From assembly GCA_030550295.1 (NCBI GenBank), contig JAUQPQ010000001.1, positions 5,669 through 69,668 of the forward strand: 64,000 nucleotides of DNA, read 5' to 3'. The notes beneath the pieces are model-generated. The model was not told where the DNA came from and did not search any database. It saw only the letters and a list, made by a program, of their open reading frames with translations. Below, in pieces: positions 1 to 7,904 of this stretch. The first letter of the stretch is position 1. Each line of letters begins with the position of its first letter. A program made the position numbers and the translations under genes. The DNA is from Chloroflexota bacterium (lineage in GTDB: Bacteria > Chloroflexota > Dehalococcoidia > SM23-28-2 > HRBIN24).

Positions 1-360
1 TTTGGCAGCACCTTCCTTTTGCCCAGGATAATCGGGTTGGGCAATGCCTTGGAGCTGGCCATGACGGCCCGCATTATAGACGCCCAAGAGGCGAAGGAGT
101 TGGGGCTGGTGAGCAAGGTGTTCCCCCACGACCGGTTCCTTGAGGAGGTAATGGCTTATGCCTCCCAGATAGCCCAGGGCCCCACACGCGTCCTGGGGTG
201 GATGAAGGAGGCTGTCCACCGCTCCCTACAGGCGGACTTGCCCACCGCCCGTCAGATAGAGTCAGAGATACTGGACCGCTGCCGCCGCTCTCCCGAGCAC
301 CGGGAAGGGGTAATGGCCTTCTTGGAAAAGCGCCAGCCCCGTTGGGCGGAGCTGACCTAG
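1..360 (+). CDS. Enoyl-CoA hydratase/isomerase (crotonase) family, 3' part
   Basis: The reading frame is open from base 1 and codes for the last 119 residues of a crotonase-fold protein; the 5' end lies outside the window. The visible part carries the conserved LPRIIG-x3-ALEL block, then ARIIDAQEAKELGLVSKVFP, which is the family's segment after the active-site loops, and a helical C-terminus. These enzymes hydrate or isomerise enoyl-CoA thioesters in beta-oxidation-type pathways. The two oxyanion-hole loops are missing from the window, so the exact reaction cannot be judged. It converges on fumC with 7 bases between the stops. An acyl-CoA dehydrogenase and a thiolase-like protein nearby fit a fatty-acid or CoA-ester setting. 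Confidence 0.88.
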   Translation, partial: FGSTFLLPRIIGLGNALELAMTARIIDAQEAKELGLVSKVFPHDRFLEEVMAYASQIAQGPTRVLGWMKEAVHRSLQADLPTARQIESEILDRCRRSPEHREGVMAFLEKRQPRWAELT

Positions 361-367
361 GACCTCA

Positions 368-1777
368 TCACGCTGACACGGGGCCGGCCCCTAGCCCTGG
401 CTCCGTCATGCGGGTGGGATCCAGGAGGCGATCCAGCTCCTCCTCGGTGAGGGAGGTGCGTTCTCTGGCCACCTCCCTTATGGTGCGGCCTGTCCTGGCC
501 GCCTCCTTGGCTATCTCGGCGGCAGCATCGTAGCCTATGGCCGGGGCCAGGGCGGTAGCCAGCATAAGCCCCCTTTCCACCATCTCCGGCCCACGGGAGG
601 TGGCCGTTAGCCCTTCTATGCATCGCTTGCGGAAGTTGTGACAGGCGTTGGTGAGGATGTGTATCGCCTGGAGGAGGTTATGGGCGGCCATGGGCATCAT
701 CAGGTTCAGCTCGAAGTAGCCCCCCTCCCCTCCCTGGGCTACGGCGGCATCGTTTCCCAAGACTTGGGCGCATGCCTGGATGACCGATTCGGGGATAACG
801 GGGTTGACTTTGCCGGGCATTATAGAGCTTCCCGGCTGCACCTCGGGCAGTTGGAGCTCCCCCAGACCGGCCCGCGGCCCTGAGCCCATCCATCGGATAT
901 CGTTGGCGATCTTCATGAGGGAGATGGCCACAGTGCGCAGGCATCCGCTCGCCATGACCACGTTGTCCAGGGTGGCCTGGAGGGCGAAATGGTTGTCCGT
1001 CTCCCTGACAGTTAGCCCTAACTCTTGGGAAAGGAGTTTGCAGACGCGCCTGGCGAACTCAGGATGGGTGTTCACCCCTGTCCCTACTGCCGTGCCTCCC
1101 AGAGGGAGCTCAGAGAGCTCCTCCACGGCGTAGCGAAGGCGCTTTATTCCTCGCTCTATTTGGCCTGCGTAGCCTAAGAACTCTTGCCCCAGCCTGATAG
1201 GCGTGGCGTCCATTAGGTGGGTGCGTCCCGTCTTGATGATCTCCCAAAACTCTTTCCCTTTGGCCTTGAGCGCCTCATGAAGGCTATCGAGGGCGGGGAT
1301 GAGCCCCTTATGGATCGCCTTCAAGGCTGCTAAATGGATGGCGGTGGGGATGACGTCGTTAGAGGACTGGCCCAAGTTGACGTGGTCGTTAGGATGGACG
1401 ATGCGCGATCCCCTGCCGTGGCCCAAGATCTCGGCGGCCCGGTTGGCGATGACCTCGTTGGCGTTCATGTTGGTAGATGTGCCTGACCCCGTCTGAAAGA
1501 CGTCTACCACGAACTGGTCGTCCAGCTTACCCTCGTACACTTCCCAGGCTGCCTGTTGGATGGCCTCGGCCAGCTTATGATCTAACAGGCCTAGTTCGTC
1601 GTTCACCTTGGCGGCAGCCCATTTGATTAGCCCCAGCATGTGTATAAGCTCAGGGGGCATGCGTACCCCAGATACAGGGAAGTTCAAGACAGCCCTTTGC
1701 GTAGAAGCGCCATAGTAGGCATGGGCGGGCACCTCCATGGGGCCCATGGAGTCACGCTCTATCCTGGTCTCAGTCAT
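368..1777 (-). CDS. fumC: Class II fumarate hydratase
   Basis: This 469-residue protein has the normal length of class II fumarases, which interconvert fumarate and malate in the TCA cycle as homotetramers in the cytosol. Visible signatures are TGSGTSTNMNANEV near residues 96-109, HPNDHVNLGQSSND at about 128-141, GRTHLMDATP at 184-193 (with the catalytic-region His187) and the fumarase/lyase signature GSSIMPGKVNP at 316-326. The ATG is preceded by a strong ribosome site, GGGAGG, about 7 bases upstream. It belongs to the iron-independent class. Aspartate ammonia-lyase is the nearest alternative, but the motif set and the typical fumarase N-terminus favour FumC. Confidence 0.96.
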   Translation of the reverse strand: MTETRIERDSMGPMEVPAHAYYGASTQRAVLNFPVSGVRMPPELIHMLGLIKWAAAKVNDELGLLDHKLAEAIQQAAWEVYEGKLDDQFVVDVFQTGSGTSTNMNANEVIANRAAEILGHGRGSRIVHPNDHVNLGQSSNDVIPTAIHLAALKAIHKGLIPALDSLHEALKAKGKEFWEIIKTGRTHLMDATPIRLGQEFLGYAGQIERGIKRLRYAVEELSELPLGGTAVGTGVNTHPEFARRVCKLLSQELGLTVRETDNHFALQATLDNVVMASGCLRTVAISLMKIANDIRWMGSGPRAGLGELQLPEVQPGSSIMPGKVNPVIPESVIQACAQVLGNDAAVAQGGEGGYFELNLMMPMAAHNLLQAIHILTNACHNFRKRCIEGLTATSRGPEMVERGLMLATALAPAIGYDAAAEIAKEAARTGRTIREVARERTSLTEEELDRLLDPTRMTEPGLGAGPVSA

Positions 1778-1840
1778 CCCCTCACCTCCCAGGTGTTATG
1801 CCTCAGCCATGATGCGTGTGTAAAGGGCCGGAGGCCAGCT

Positions 1841-3340
1841 TTAAAGGGTGAAATAGTTCTTGCCAGAATCTGGGTCATGGCGTACGTAGCCCTTCTCCCC
1901 CACCATCTCCTTACGGCACATGAGCCACAAAAGCTCCCTCTCTTGCCCCACGTTGGCCCAGAAGCGGGCGCCGTCCTCTAGCCTGCCTACTACTATCCCT
2001 TCCTCGGGCTCGCCGTCACGGCTGAAGACCACAGTGTAAGTCTCTACTGTGCAAGGCCCCTCTGCCTCGGCCACGATGGGAGGCGATGGCTGGGCTTGGA
2101 TGCGGGCCACATCTGGGGCGGGATCGTAAAGGCGAAATTCCTTGGGGGGTTGACCCGAGTATATGCCTGCTGCGTGTTTGGTGAAGTACCAACCCATTCC
2201 GGTGATCATAGCCTTTTTTAGCGGCTCCTGGCGCAGCCTTTCTACAGCGGCTGCTATGGCATGGGTGCAGTAATTGTTTCCTGGCCCGCCAGCATAAGGT
2301 AACCCACCTGTCAAAGTGATGGGGCGTGGATCATCGGGTCCTATGCCTAAGGAGAGGGTGGCCGCCTCAATGGCCGAAGGGAAGCAGGAATAGAAGTCGA
2401 ACATGTCTACCTCTTGGGGCGAAAGGCCGGCCAGCTCTATGGCACGCCTCAGGGCTAGCTCCTGAGCAAGGGAACCGTGGAGATGGGGCCTTTCGCTCAT
2501 GAACCACTTATCGGCCAGGTGGGCACCGCCCCAGAAATAGACCCAGCGGTCTTGTGAGATGCCTAGCTCTTTGGCCGCACCTGCGCTGGCGACGATGATT
2601 GCTGCCCCTAAGTTAACCTCTATTATAGCGTTCATGTATTTGGGGTAGGGAAAGCAGATCATCCGGTTGCGGGCGGTGACGGTGACGATCTCTTCAGGGG
2701 TGCGACGGATGGGGAACCAGGCGTATGGGTTTTGGGCTGCAACCTCACTCAGGCGGGCGCATAGCTGTCCCAGGCGCTGCCGATGTGCCTCTAAGTCTAG
2801 CCCTAAGTGGGCGCGGATGGCGTTCTCGTACATGGGGTAAACGCGGATGGGCATGTTAGCCCCATATCTGTCCTCTAGGGGGCTCGTGCCAGGCCGTACC
2901 TCCTCGTGGAACTCTTTGGGCACCGACCGAGGCGTCCAGTTGAGGCGGATCCCATGTCTTCGGGCAGCCATGAGGGAGTGGAAAGCTTCCGCGCCGGCGA
3001 TGAGGCAGACGTCCATCTCCCCTCGCCAGATGGCGGCGGCCGCCTGATTGACCAACCTCTGCCCCGTCTCTCCACCGATGCTGGAGTAGTAAGTGTGGCG
3101 TGGGGCTGCCCCTAACCGCTGGGCCAATGCCCCCGGTGCGTCCTCATATGACCAAGAGATGATATTCACCACCTGTACAGAGTCCAGGCGCTGGAGGATT
3201 TGGGGGCGTCCCGTGTCTTGGGCAGCCTGCCGTGCCGCTAGCTCCATGAGCTCCAGGGGCTCCTTCGCCTCCTCCAAAGGGGGGGCGCGGTCTATGACTT
3301 GGCCCACCCCCACTACCACTGGCAGGCGTTCTTTTTGCAT
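1841..3340 (-). CDS. Thiolase-like acetyl-CoA acetyltransferase family protein
   Basis: This 499-residue protein has a thiolase-like fold of about 400 residues followed by a roughly 100-residue beta-rich C-terminal extension, typical of the subgroup annotated as acetyl-CoA acetyltransferase in actinobacteria and Chloroflexota. The start PVVVGVGQV, the segment GEMDVCLIAGAEA near residues 107-119 and FDFYSCFPSAIEAA are conserved there. The usual nucleophilic cysteine of thiolases is not in its normal place: the sequence just before the DVCLIAGAEA strand reads SIGGETGQRLVN. The real reaction is therefore uncertain and could be another CoA-thioester function. The ATG has GGAGGAG just upstream. 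It is downstream of clpC on no obvious shared transcript; fumC lies 63 bases further on in the same direction and may be co-transcribed. Confidence 0.8.
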   Translation of the reverse strand: MQKERLPVVVGVGQVIDRAPPLEEAKEPLELMELAARQAAQDTGRPQILQRLDSVQVVNIISWSYEDAPGALAQRLGAAPRHTYYSSIGGETGQRLVNQAAAAIWRGEMDVCLIAGAEAFHSLMAARRHGIRLNWTPRSVPKEFHEEVRPGTSPLEDRYGANMPIRVYPMYENAIRAHLGLDLEAHRQRLGQLCARLSEVAAQNPYAWFPIRRTPEEIVTVTARNRMICFPYPKYMNAIIEVNLGAAIIVASAGAAKELGISQDRWVYFWGGAHLADKWFMSERPHLHGSLAQELALRRAIELAGLSPQEVDMFDFYSCFPSAIEAATLSLGIGPDDPRPITLTGGLPYAGGPGNNYCTHAIAAAVERLRQEPLKKAMITGMGWYFTKHAAGIYSGQPPKEFRLYDPAPDVARIQAQPSPPIVAEAEGPCTVETYTVVFSRDGEPEEGIVVGRLEDGARFWANVGQERELLWLMCRKEMVGEKGYVRHDPDSGKNYFTL

Positions 3341-3426
3341 CGCTCCTCCTTCACGTTTACGGCCACGTGAAACGATATAAGTTGCCCTTCTTTAAGGTAG
3401 GGCGGCCCAGGTGGATGAGCAATAGA

Positions 3427-5868
3427 TCAGGCAGGCGTGGCTACCGCCTTTTGGAAGGTGAACTCGCCATCTTTGTAGTCCACCACCACCGTATCCCCTG
3501 CCTGGAACTCGTTGGCCAAGATGCGCAGGGCCAAGGGGTTGGCGACGCGGCGCTCGATGGTGCGGCGGAGGGGCCTGGCGCCGAACTGGGGGTCATAGCC
3601 CTCCCGCACCAGGGCGGCCTTGGCCTCGGGGGTGAGTTCCAGCTTGAGCCCCCTTTCTGCCAGCAGCTCGTGCAGGTCCCTAAGCATGAGCTCTACGATC
3701 TTGTGGAGGTCCTCTTCGGTCAAGGGGTCAAAGACGATGATCTCGTCGATGCGGTTAAGGAGCTCTGGGCGGAAGGTCTGGCGCAGGGCTCTTTCCACGG
3801 CGTCTTTGAGCCTCTCCTTCTCCGCCTTAGAGGGCTTAGACTGGGGCGCAAAGCCGAAAGCGGGGCGCTGGAACTGTTCGGTGCCCAGGTTGGAGGTCAT
3901 GATGATGATGGTGTTGCGGAAGTCCACGGTGCGACCGTGGCCGTCGGTGAGGCGGCCATCCTCCAGCACTTGGAGGAGGAGGTTCCACACGTCGGGATGG
4001 GCCTTCTCCACTTCGTCGAAGAGGATGACGCGGTAAGGGCGTCGCCTAACTGCCTCGGTGAGCTGGCCTCCTTCTTCGTATCCCACGTAGCCGGGGGGAG
4101 CCCCAATGAGGCGGGAGACGGTGTGCTGCTCCTGGTACTCGGACATGTCTATGCGAACCATGGCATCTTCATCGTCGAAGAGGAGGGCAGCTAGGGCCTT
4201 GGCGAGCTCCGTCTTGCCCACGCCGGTAGGCCCGAGGAAGATGAAGGAGCCTATGGGCCTCTTAGGGGCTTTAAGCCCAGCGCGAGCGCGGCGGATGGCG
4301 TTGGCTACGGCCTTAACCGCCTCGTCCTGACCTATGATGCGCTCATGGAGCCTCTCCTCTAGGTGCAGGAGCTTCTCTTCCTCCCCTTCCATGAGGCGGG
4401 CCACAGGAATGCCAGTCATCTGAGCTACTACCTGGGCTATGTCCTGGGCGTCCACCACTAGGTCGATGCGGTGCTTTTCGGCCCATTCCTGGCGGGAGCG
4501 GGCCAGCTCTTCTTCTAGCTTAAGGCGCCGCGTCTTGAGGTGGGCGGCCCCTTCATAGTCCCCTTTGGTGGCAGCGGCCTCCTCTTCTCGCTTGAGCTGC
4601 TGGATCTCTTCCTGAAGCTGGCGCAGCTCCTGGGGGAGGCTTTGGGCCTCAATGACGTGGCGGGAGGCTGCCTCATCTATCAGGTCGATGGCCTTGTCAG
4701 GCAGGAAGCGCTCGGTGATGTAGCGGTCGGCCAGTCTAGCTGCGGCCTGTAGGGCGTCGTCGGTAATCTTCACCTTGTGGTGGGCCTCGTAGCGAGGCCT
4801 TAGGGCGCGTAGCATCTCTATGGTGGCCTCCGCTGATGGCTCATCTAAGTATACGGGGGAGAAGCGGCGCTCCAGGGCCGGGTCTGATTCTATGTACTTG
4901 CGGTAGTCGTCTAAGGTGGTGGCCCCGATGCACCGTAACTCTCCCCTGGCGAGGGCTGGCTTCATCATGGTGGAGGCATCTATGGCGCTGCCCTCAGCAG
5001 AGCCGGCCCCCACCACCTGGTGTATCTCGTCGATGAAGATGATGATCTCCCCCTGGGCCTGTTTGATCTCGTCAAGGACAGCCTTCATGCGCTCCTCGAA
5101 TTCGCCCCGGAACTTGGAGCCGGCCACCATGGCGGCGATATCCAGGGCCAGTACGCGCTTCCCCTTGAGGTTGTCGGGTACGTCGCCCTGGGCGATCTTT
5201 TGCGCTAGGCCCTCTACGATGGCTGTCTTGCCCACCCCTGGTTCGCCGATGATGACAGGGTTGTTCTTGGTGCGGCGGTTGAGGATCTGCATCACCCGCT
5301 TTATCTCCTCGTCACGGCCGATGACGGGGTCCAGTTTGCCTTGGCGGGCGGCCTCGGTGAGGTCAACGGAGTACCGCTCCAGGGCCCGGTAGTGGGCCTC
5401 GGCTCGGGGGGAGTCGACACGGTGGCCACCCCGCACAGCCGCCAGGGCGCGGTAGATCTGTTCCTTGTCGATGCCGAACTGGCGCAGGATGCGGGCAGCG
5501 TCTCCTTCCCTTTCGTCGGCCATGGCGATGAGGATGTGCTCCACCCCTACGTACTGGTCCTTTAGGCGGCGGGCCTCGGCATCGGCAGCTTCGAGGAGGC
5601 GTACTACCCTAGGGGTCATATAGAGCTGGGGGCTCTCGTAGGCCAATTTGGGTGTGTGCAAAAGGGCCTCCTCCACCCGCGCCCGCATAGCCTCTACGTC
5701 TACCCCTAGGCGGTGGAAGAGCTCCTGGGCCAGGTTTTGGGGGTGGGTAAGCATGGCCAGCAGGATGTGCTCCACGTCCCATTGGGCGTGGCGCATCTGT
5801 CGCACTATCTGCTGGCTCTGGGCCAGCACCTCTTGTGCTTGCTCAGTGAACCTCTCCTGTGACATCAT
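3427..5868 (-). CDS. clpC: ClpC-type AAA+ unfoldase (Clp ATPase, Hsp100)
   Basis: This 813-residue protein has a Clp_N repeat domain (residues 1-145), a first AAA+ module with Walker A GEPGVGKT at 208-215, a short middle domain with a UVR-like stretch, and a second AAA+ module with GPTGVGKT and a C-terminal D2-small domain. The middle domain is too short for ClpB (about 860 residues), and an FGF tripeptide in the second module sits where ClpP-docking loops occur. Together these favour ClpC, which feeds unfolded proteins to ClpP. The start codon overlaps the hspR stop (ATGA), so it is the last gene of dnaJ-hspR-clpC and should be under HspR control. ClpB remains a possible label, since HspR operons often carry clpB. 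Confidence 0.88.
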   Translation of the reverse strand: MMSQERFTEQAQEVLAQSQQIVRQMRHAQWDVEHILLAMLTHPQNLAQELFHRLGVDVEAMRARVEEALLHTPKLAYESPQLYMTPRVVRLLEAADAEARRLKDQYVGVEHILIAMADEREGDAARILRQFGIDKEQIYRALAAVRGGHRVDSPRAEAHYRALERYSVDLTEAARQGKLDPVIGRDEEIKRVMQILNRRTKNNPVIIGEPGVGKTAIVEGLAQKIAQGDVPDNLKGKRVLALDIAAMVAGSKFRGEFEERMKAVLDEIKQAQGEIIIFIDEIHQVVGAGSAEGSAIDASTMMKPALARGELRCIGATTLDDYRKYIESDPALERRFSPVYLDEPSAEATIEMLRALRPRYEAHHKVKITDDALQAAARLADRYITERFLPDKAIDLIDEAASRHVIEAQSLPQELRQLQEEIQQLKREEEAAATKGDYEGAAHLKTRRLKLEEELARSRQEWAEKHRIDLVVDAQDIAQVVAQMTGIPVARLMEGEEEKLLHLEERLHERIIGQDEAVKAVANAIRRARAGLKAPKRPIGSFIFLGPTGVGKTELAKALAALLFDDEDAMVRIDMSEYQEQHTVSRLIGAPPGYVGYEEGGQLTEAVRRRPYRVILFDEVEKAHPDVWNLLLQVLEDGRLTDGHGRTVDFRNTIIIMTSNLGTEQFQRPAFGFAPQSKPSKAEKERLKDAVERALRQTFRPELLNRIDEIIVFDPLTEEDLHKIVELMLRDLHELLAERGLKLELTPEAKAALVREGYDPQFGARPLRRTIERRVANPLALRILANEFQAGDTVVVDYKDGEFTFQKAVATPA

Positions 5869-6242
5869 GGCGCATCACCCGTCTTGGACCTGATTTGAGA
5901 TGGTGCAGGGAGGAGGCGGTCGCGGTAGGCCTGGAGCTCTCTGCGCACCTCCTCCAGCTCTTTCTCCAGCTGCTGTATGTGCTGACGGAGCCGAAGGATC
6001 GCCTCGGCCCCTGCCAGGTTGACCCCCAGCTCGTCCATGAGGCGCTGGACCTGGCGCAGCCGCTCGATATCGGCCTGGGAGTAGAGGCGGACGCGCCCTT
6101 TGGAGCGGGCAGGCCGGATGATGCCTACTCGTTCGTAGTAGCGGAGGGTCTGCTCGTGCATCCCTAGCATCTTGGCAGCGATGCTGATGACGTATAGGGG
6201 CTCGTTGGCCTTTGGCTCTTCTTGGCTTCCTCGTCTGGGCAT
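5865..6242 (-). CDS. hspR: HspR-like MerR-family heat-shock repressor
   Basis: This 125-residue DNA-binding protein has a MerR-type winged helix (YVISIAAKMLGMHEQTLRYY) followed by a long coiled coil (LRQHIQQLEKELEEVRRELQ). The motifs YVIS-AA-x3-GMH-QTLR-YER and GVNLAG are diagnostic for HspR, which represses chaperone operons using DnaK or other chaperones as co-repressor. The frame extends to a GTG at 6251, but that codon overlaps the AGGAGG ribosome site, so the ATG at 6242, 8 bases downstream of it, is the better start. The gene sits between dnaJ and clpC with a 4-base overlap into clpC. dnaK and grpE are not in this window. I did not find a clean HAIR operator. Confidence 0.92.
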   Translation of the reverse strand: MPRRGSQEEPKANEPLYVISIAAKMLGMHEQTLRYYERVGIIRPARSKGRVRLYSQADIERLRQVQRLMDELGVNLAGAEAILRLRQHIQQLEKELEEVRRELQAYRDRLLPAPSQIRSKTGDAP

Positions 6243-6254
6243 CACCCCCACCTC

Positions 6255-7250
6255 CTACCGTCGCGTGGCAGAGCGGCGTAGCTCTCGCAGGCGGCGGTAG
6301 AGCTCCCGCTCTTCATCGGTTAAGCGTTCGGGGATGCGGAGCCTAACGGTGACGTACAGGTCTCCGTAACCTCCCCCTTCTAGTCTGGGCATGCCTAAGC
6401 CTTCCAGGCGGAAGGTGGTGCCGTTCTGGGTGAGGGGCGGGACTTTGAGGAGGATCTGGCGTCCCGATAAGGTGGTGACCTGTACCTCCCCCCCTAGGAC
6501 CGCTTCTTCCACAGGGACGTCCACCTGGGTGTAAAGGTCGTCCCCCTCTCTACGGAACCTCAGGTGGGGGCGAATGTGTACCACCAGGTATAAGTCGCCC
6601 TTGGGCCCACCCATGGGGCCAGGCCTCCCCTCGCCCGCTATACGCACCCGGGAGCCATCCCTCACCCCTGGCGGTATGCGCACCTCTAGGCGCTTGGGGT
6701 GGCTTATGATCCCTAGACCTCGACATGCCGAGCAGATGGCGCCCAAGGCCCTAGCCCTGCCCCGACAGACAGGACACGCCTCCTCGCCACTTACCTGTAT
6801 GGTGCGGACGGTGCCGGAGTAGGCCTCTTCTAGCGTCAGCTCCACCTCCTGCTCTACGTTCTGGCCCCTAGAGAAACCACGGCGGCCGCCAAAGAAGACA
6901 TCAAAGATGTCGTCAAAGATGGAGCCCCTAAGGAAGTCTCCTAGATCGCCCAAGATGTCCCCTGACCGCCAATTGAAGGGACCAGTCCACCCTCCGGCCT
7001 CCTCTTGGGCCTTCCGAAAGGCGGCCATCTGCTCCCAGTTCTCCCCGTAGAGGTCGTAAAGCCGCCGCTTCTCCGGATCAGAGAGCACTTCGTAGGCCTT
7101 GTTGATCTCCTTGAAGCGCTCCTCCGCCTCCCTGTTGCCAGGGTTCAGGTCAGGATGGTACTGCCGAGCTAAACGACGATAGGCCCTCTTGATCTCCTTC
7201 TCCGACGCCCCCCTAGGCACGCCCAATATCTCATAGTAGTCGCGCCCCAT
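6255..7250 (-). CDS. dnaJ: DnaJ-family co-chaperone with a reduced zinc finger
   Basis: This is a 331-residue Hsp40. The J domain (residues 4-70) has HPD at 32-34. A Gly/Phe-rich linker follows (to about 130, with FGGRRGF), then a cysteine region, then two beta-barrel substrate-binding domains and a C-terminal dimerisation helix. Full-length bacterial DnaJ has four CxxCxGxG repeats and two zinc sites. Here only two CxxC pairs are present (C160/C163 and C174/C177), enough for one zinc at most, so it is intermediate between DnaJ and CbpA. It would stimulate DnaK ATPase and hold unfolded protein. It is the first gene of dnaJ-hspR-clpC, with a candidate promoter immediately upstream. Confidence 0.93.
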   Translation of the reverse strand: MGRDYYEILGVPRGASEKEIKRAYRRLARQYHPDLNPGNREAEERFKEINKAYEVLSDPEKRRLYDLYGENWEQMAAFRKAQEEAGGWTGPFNWRSGDILGDLGDFLRGSIFDDIFDVFFGGRRGFSRGQNVEQEVELTLEEAYSGTVRTIQVSGEEACPVCRGRARALGAICSACRGLGIISHPKRLEVRIPPGVRDGSRVRIAGEGRPGPMGGPKGDLYLVVHIRPHLRFRREGDDLYTQVDVPVEEAVLGGEVQVTTLSGRQILLKVPPLTQNGTTFRLEGLGMPRLEGGGYGDLYVTVRLRIPERLTDEERELYRRLRELRRSATRR

Positions 7251-7265
7251 GACTACCCCCTCTAT

Positions 7266-7295
7266 ATCCTAACCCCTCCCCTTGTTCTTTGTCAA
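7266..7295 (-). promoter_or_regulatory. Candidate sigma-70 promoter for dnaJ-hspR-clpC
   Basis: On the minus strand TTGACA (7295-7290) is followed after 18 bases by TAGGAT (7271-7266). This gives a short leader before the dnaJ ATG at 7250. The -35 is perfect and the -10 matches at four of six positions. It is back to back with the hsp20 promoter, which would let one repressor cover both. Position and sequence are seen; use is inferred. Confidence 0.42.
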
Positions 7296-7334
7296 TGACC
7301 TTTCAGAAAGCTTGATAATCTTTTTGTCACCATC

Positions 7335-7363
7335 TTGACAGCTATCGTTTTATGGGGTATATA
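7335..7363 (+). promoter_or_regulatory. Strong sigma-70-type promoter for hsp20
   Basis: TTGACA (7335-7340), a spacer of exactly 17 bases, then TATATA (7358-7363), 55 bases before the hsp20 start. The near-consensus match suggests high intrinsic strength, as expected for a heat-shock gene held down by a repressor. TGTCA/TGACA arms (7325-7340) flank and include the -35 element and could be part of an operator. Confidence 0.65.
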
Positions 7364-7418
7364 AGGTGGTAGAGGCGGGCCGGCTCGCTGAATAACGGAG
7401 GCAGGAGGTGAGGTGAAG

Positions 7419-7859
7419 ATGACTCTGGTGCGTTGGGACCCTTGGGAGGAGTTCCGATCCATAAGGCGGGCCATGGATCGGCTGTGGGACGAGCTGGTGG
7501 GGCGCCGTGAGCCGGCGGTGGTGGAGGAGGCCTTTACCTTCCCCGTGGACATATACGAGACGGATGACTCCTTGGTGGTGAAGGCTGTTCTGCCTGGCCT
7601 GCGCCCTGAGGACGTGGAGATAAGCGTCCAGGGTGACCTGCTCACCATCAAGGGCCAGATGAAGAGGGAGGAGAAGGTAGAGCGGGAGAACTACCACCGC
7701 CGCGAGATCCGGTACGGCTCGTGCATACGCACCCTGACCCTTCCGGTCGCCGTAGATGCCGATAAGTCCGAGGCTGCCTTCGAGAACGGCATCCTTACGG
7801 TGACCTTGCCCAAGGCACCTGAGGCTAGGGCCAAGACCATAAAGGTCAAGGCGCGCTAG
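7419..7859 (+). CDS. hsp20: Hsp20 / alpha-crystallin small heat-shock protein
   Basis: This 146-residue small heat-shock protein has a short N-terminal arm (WDPWEEFRSIRRAMDRLWDE), a typical start for this family, and an alpha-crystallin domain from about residue 40 (PVDIYETDDSLVVKAVLPGL) to about 140. It ends with the GILTVTLPK beta strand and an I-K-V tail that can dock neighbouring subunits. It binds unfolding proteins as ATP-independent oligomers. A GTG at 7413 is in frame, but the AGGAGG at 7403-7408 is better spaced for the ATG at 7419. It is transcribed away from dnaJ-hspR-clpC and probably shares HspR control. Confidence 0.95.
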   Translation: MTLVRWDPWEEFRSIRRAMDRLWDELVGRREPAVVEEAFTFPVDIYETDDSLVVKAVLPGLRPEDVEISVQGDLLTIKGQMKREEKVERENYHRREIRYGSCIRTLTLPVAVDADKSEAAFENGILTVTLPKAPEARAKTIKVKAR

Positions 7860-7866
7860 TCCAAAG

Positions 7867-7900
7867 GTTGGGGGGGCAGGGATGAGCCTGCCCCCCCAAC
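7867..7900. terminator. Strong hairpin between convergent hsp20 and acyl-CoA dehydrogenase genes
   Basis: A perfect inverted repeat with 14-base arms (GTTGGGGGGGCAGG and its complement) and a 6-base loop lies in the 45-base gap between two converging stops. There is no long T-run, so it may be a weak intrinsic or factor-assisted terminator serving both strands. Confidence 0.75.
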
Positions 7901-7904
7901 TCCA

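Noticed and set aside
3367..4194. 275-codon open frame antisense to clpC
   Set aside because: It mirrors the codon periodicity of clpC and codes for no family-like sequence.
3427..5868. ClpB disaggregase
   Set aside because: The middle domain is too short and a ClpP-loop-like FGF is present; kept only as an alternative.
7251..7418. HAIR operator for HspR (CTTGAGT-N7-ACTCAAG)
   Set aside because: Only single half-site-like copies (CTTGATA, CTTGACA) in direct orientation; no inverted pair.
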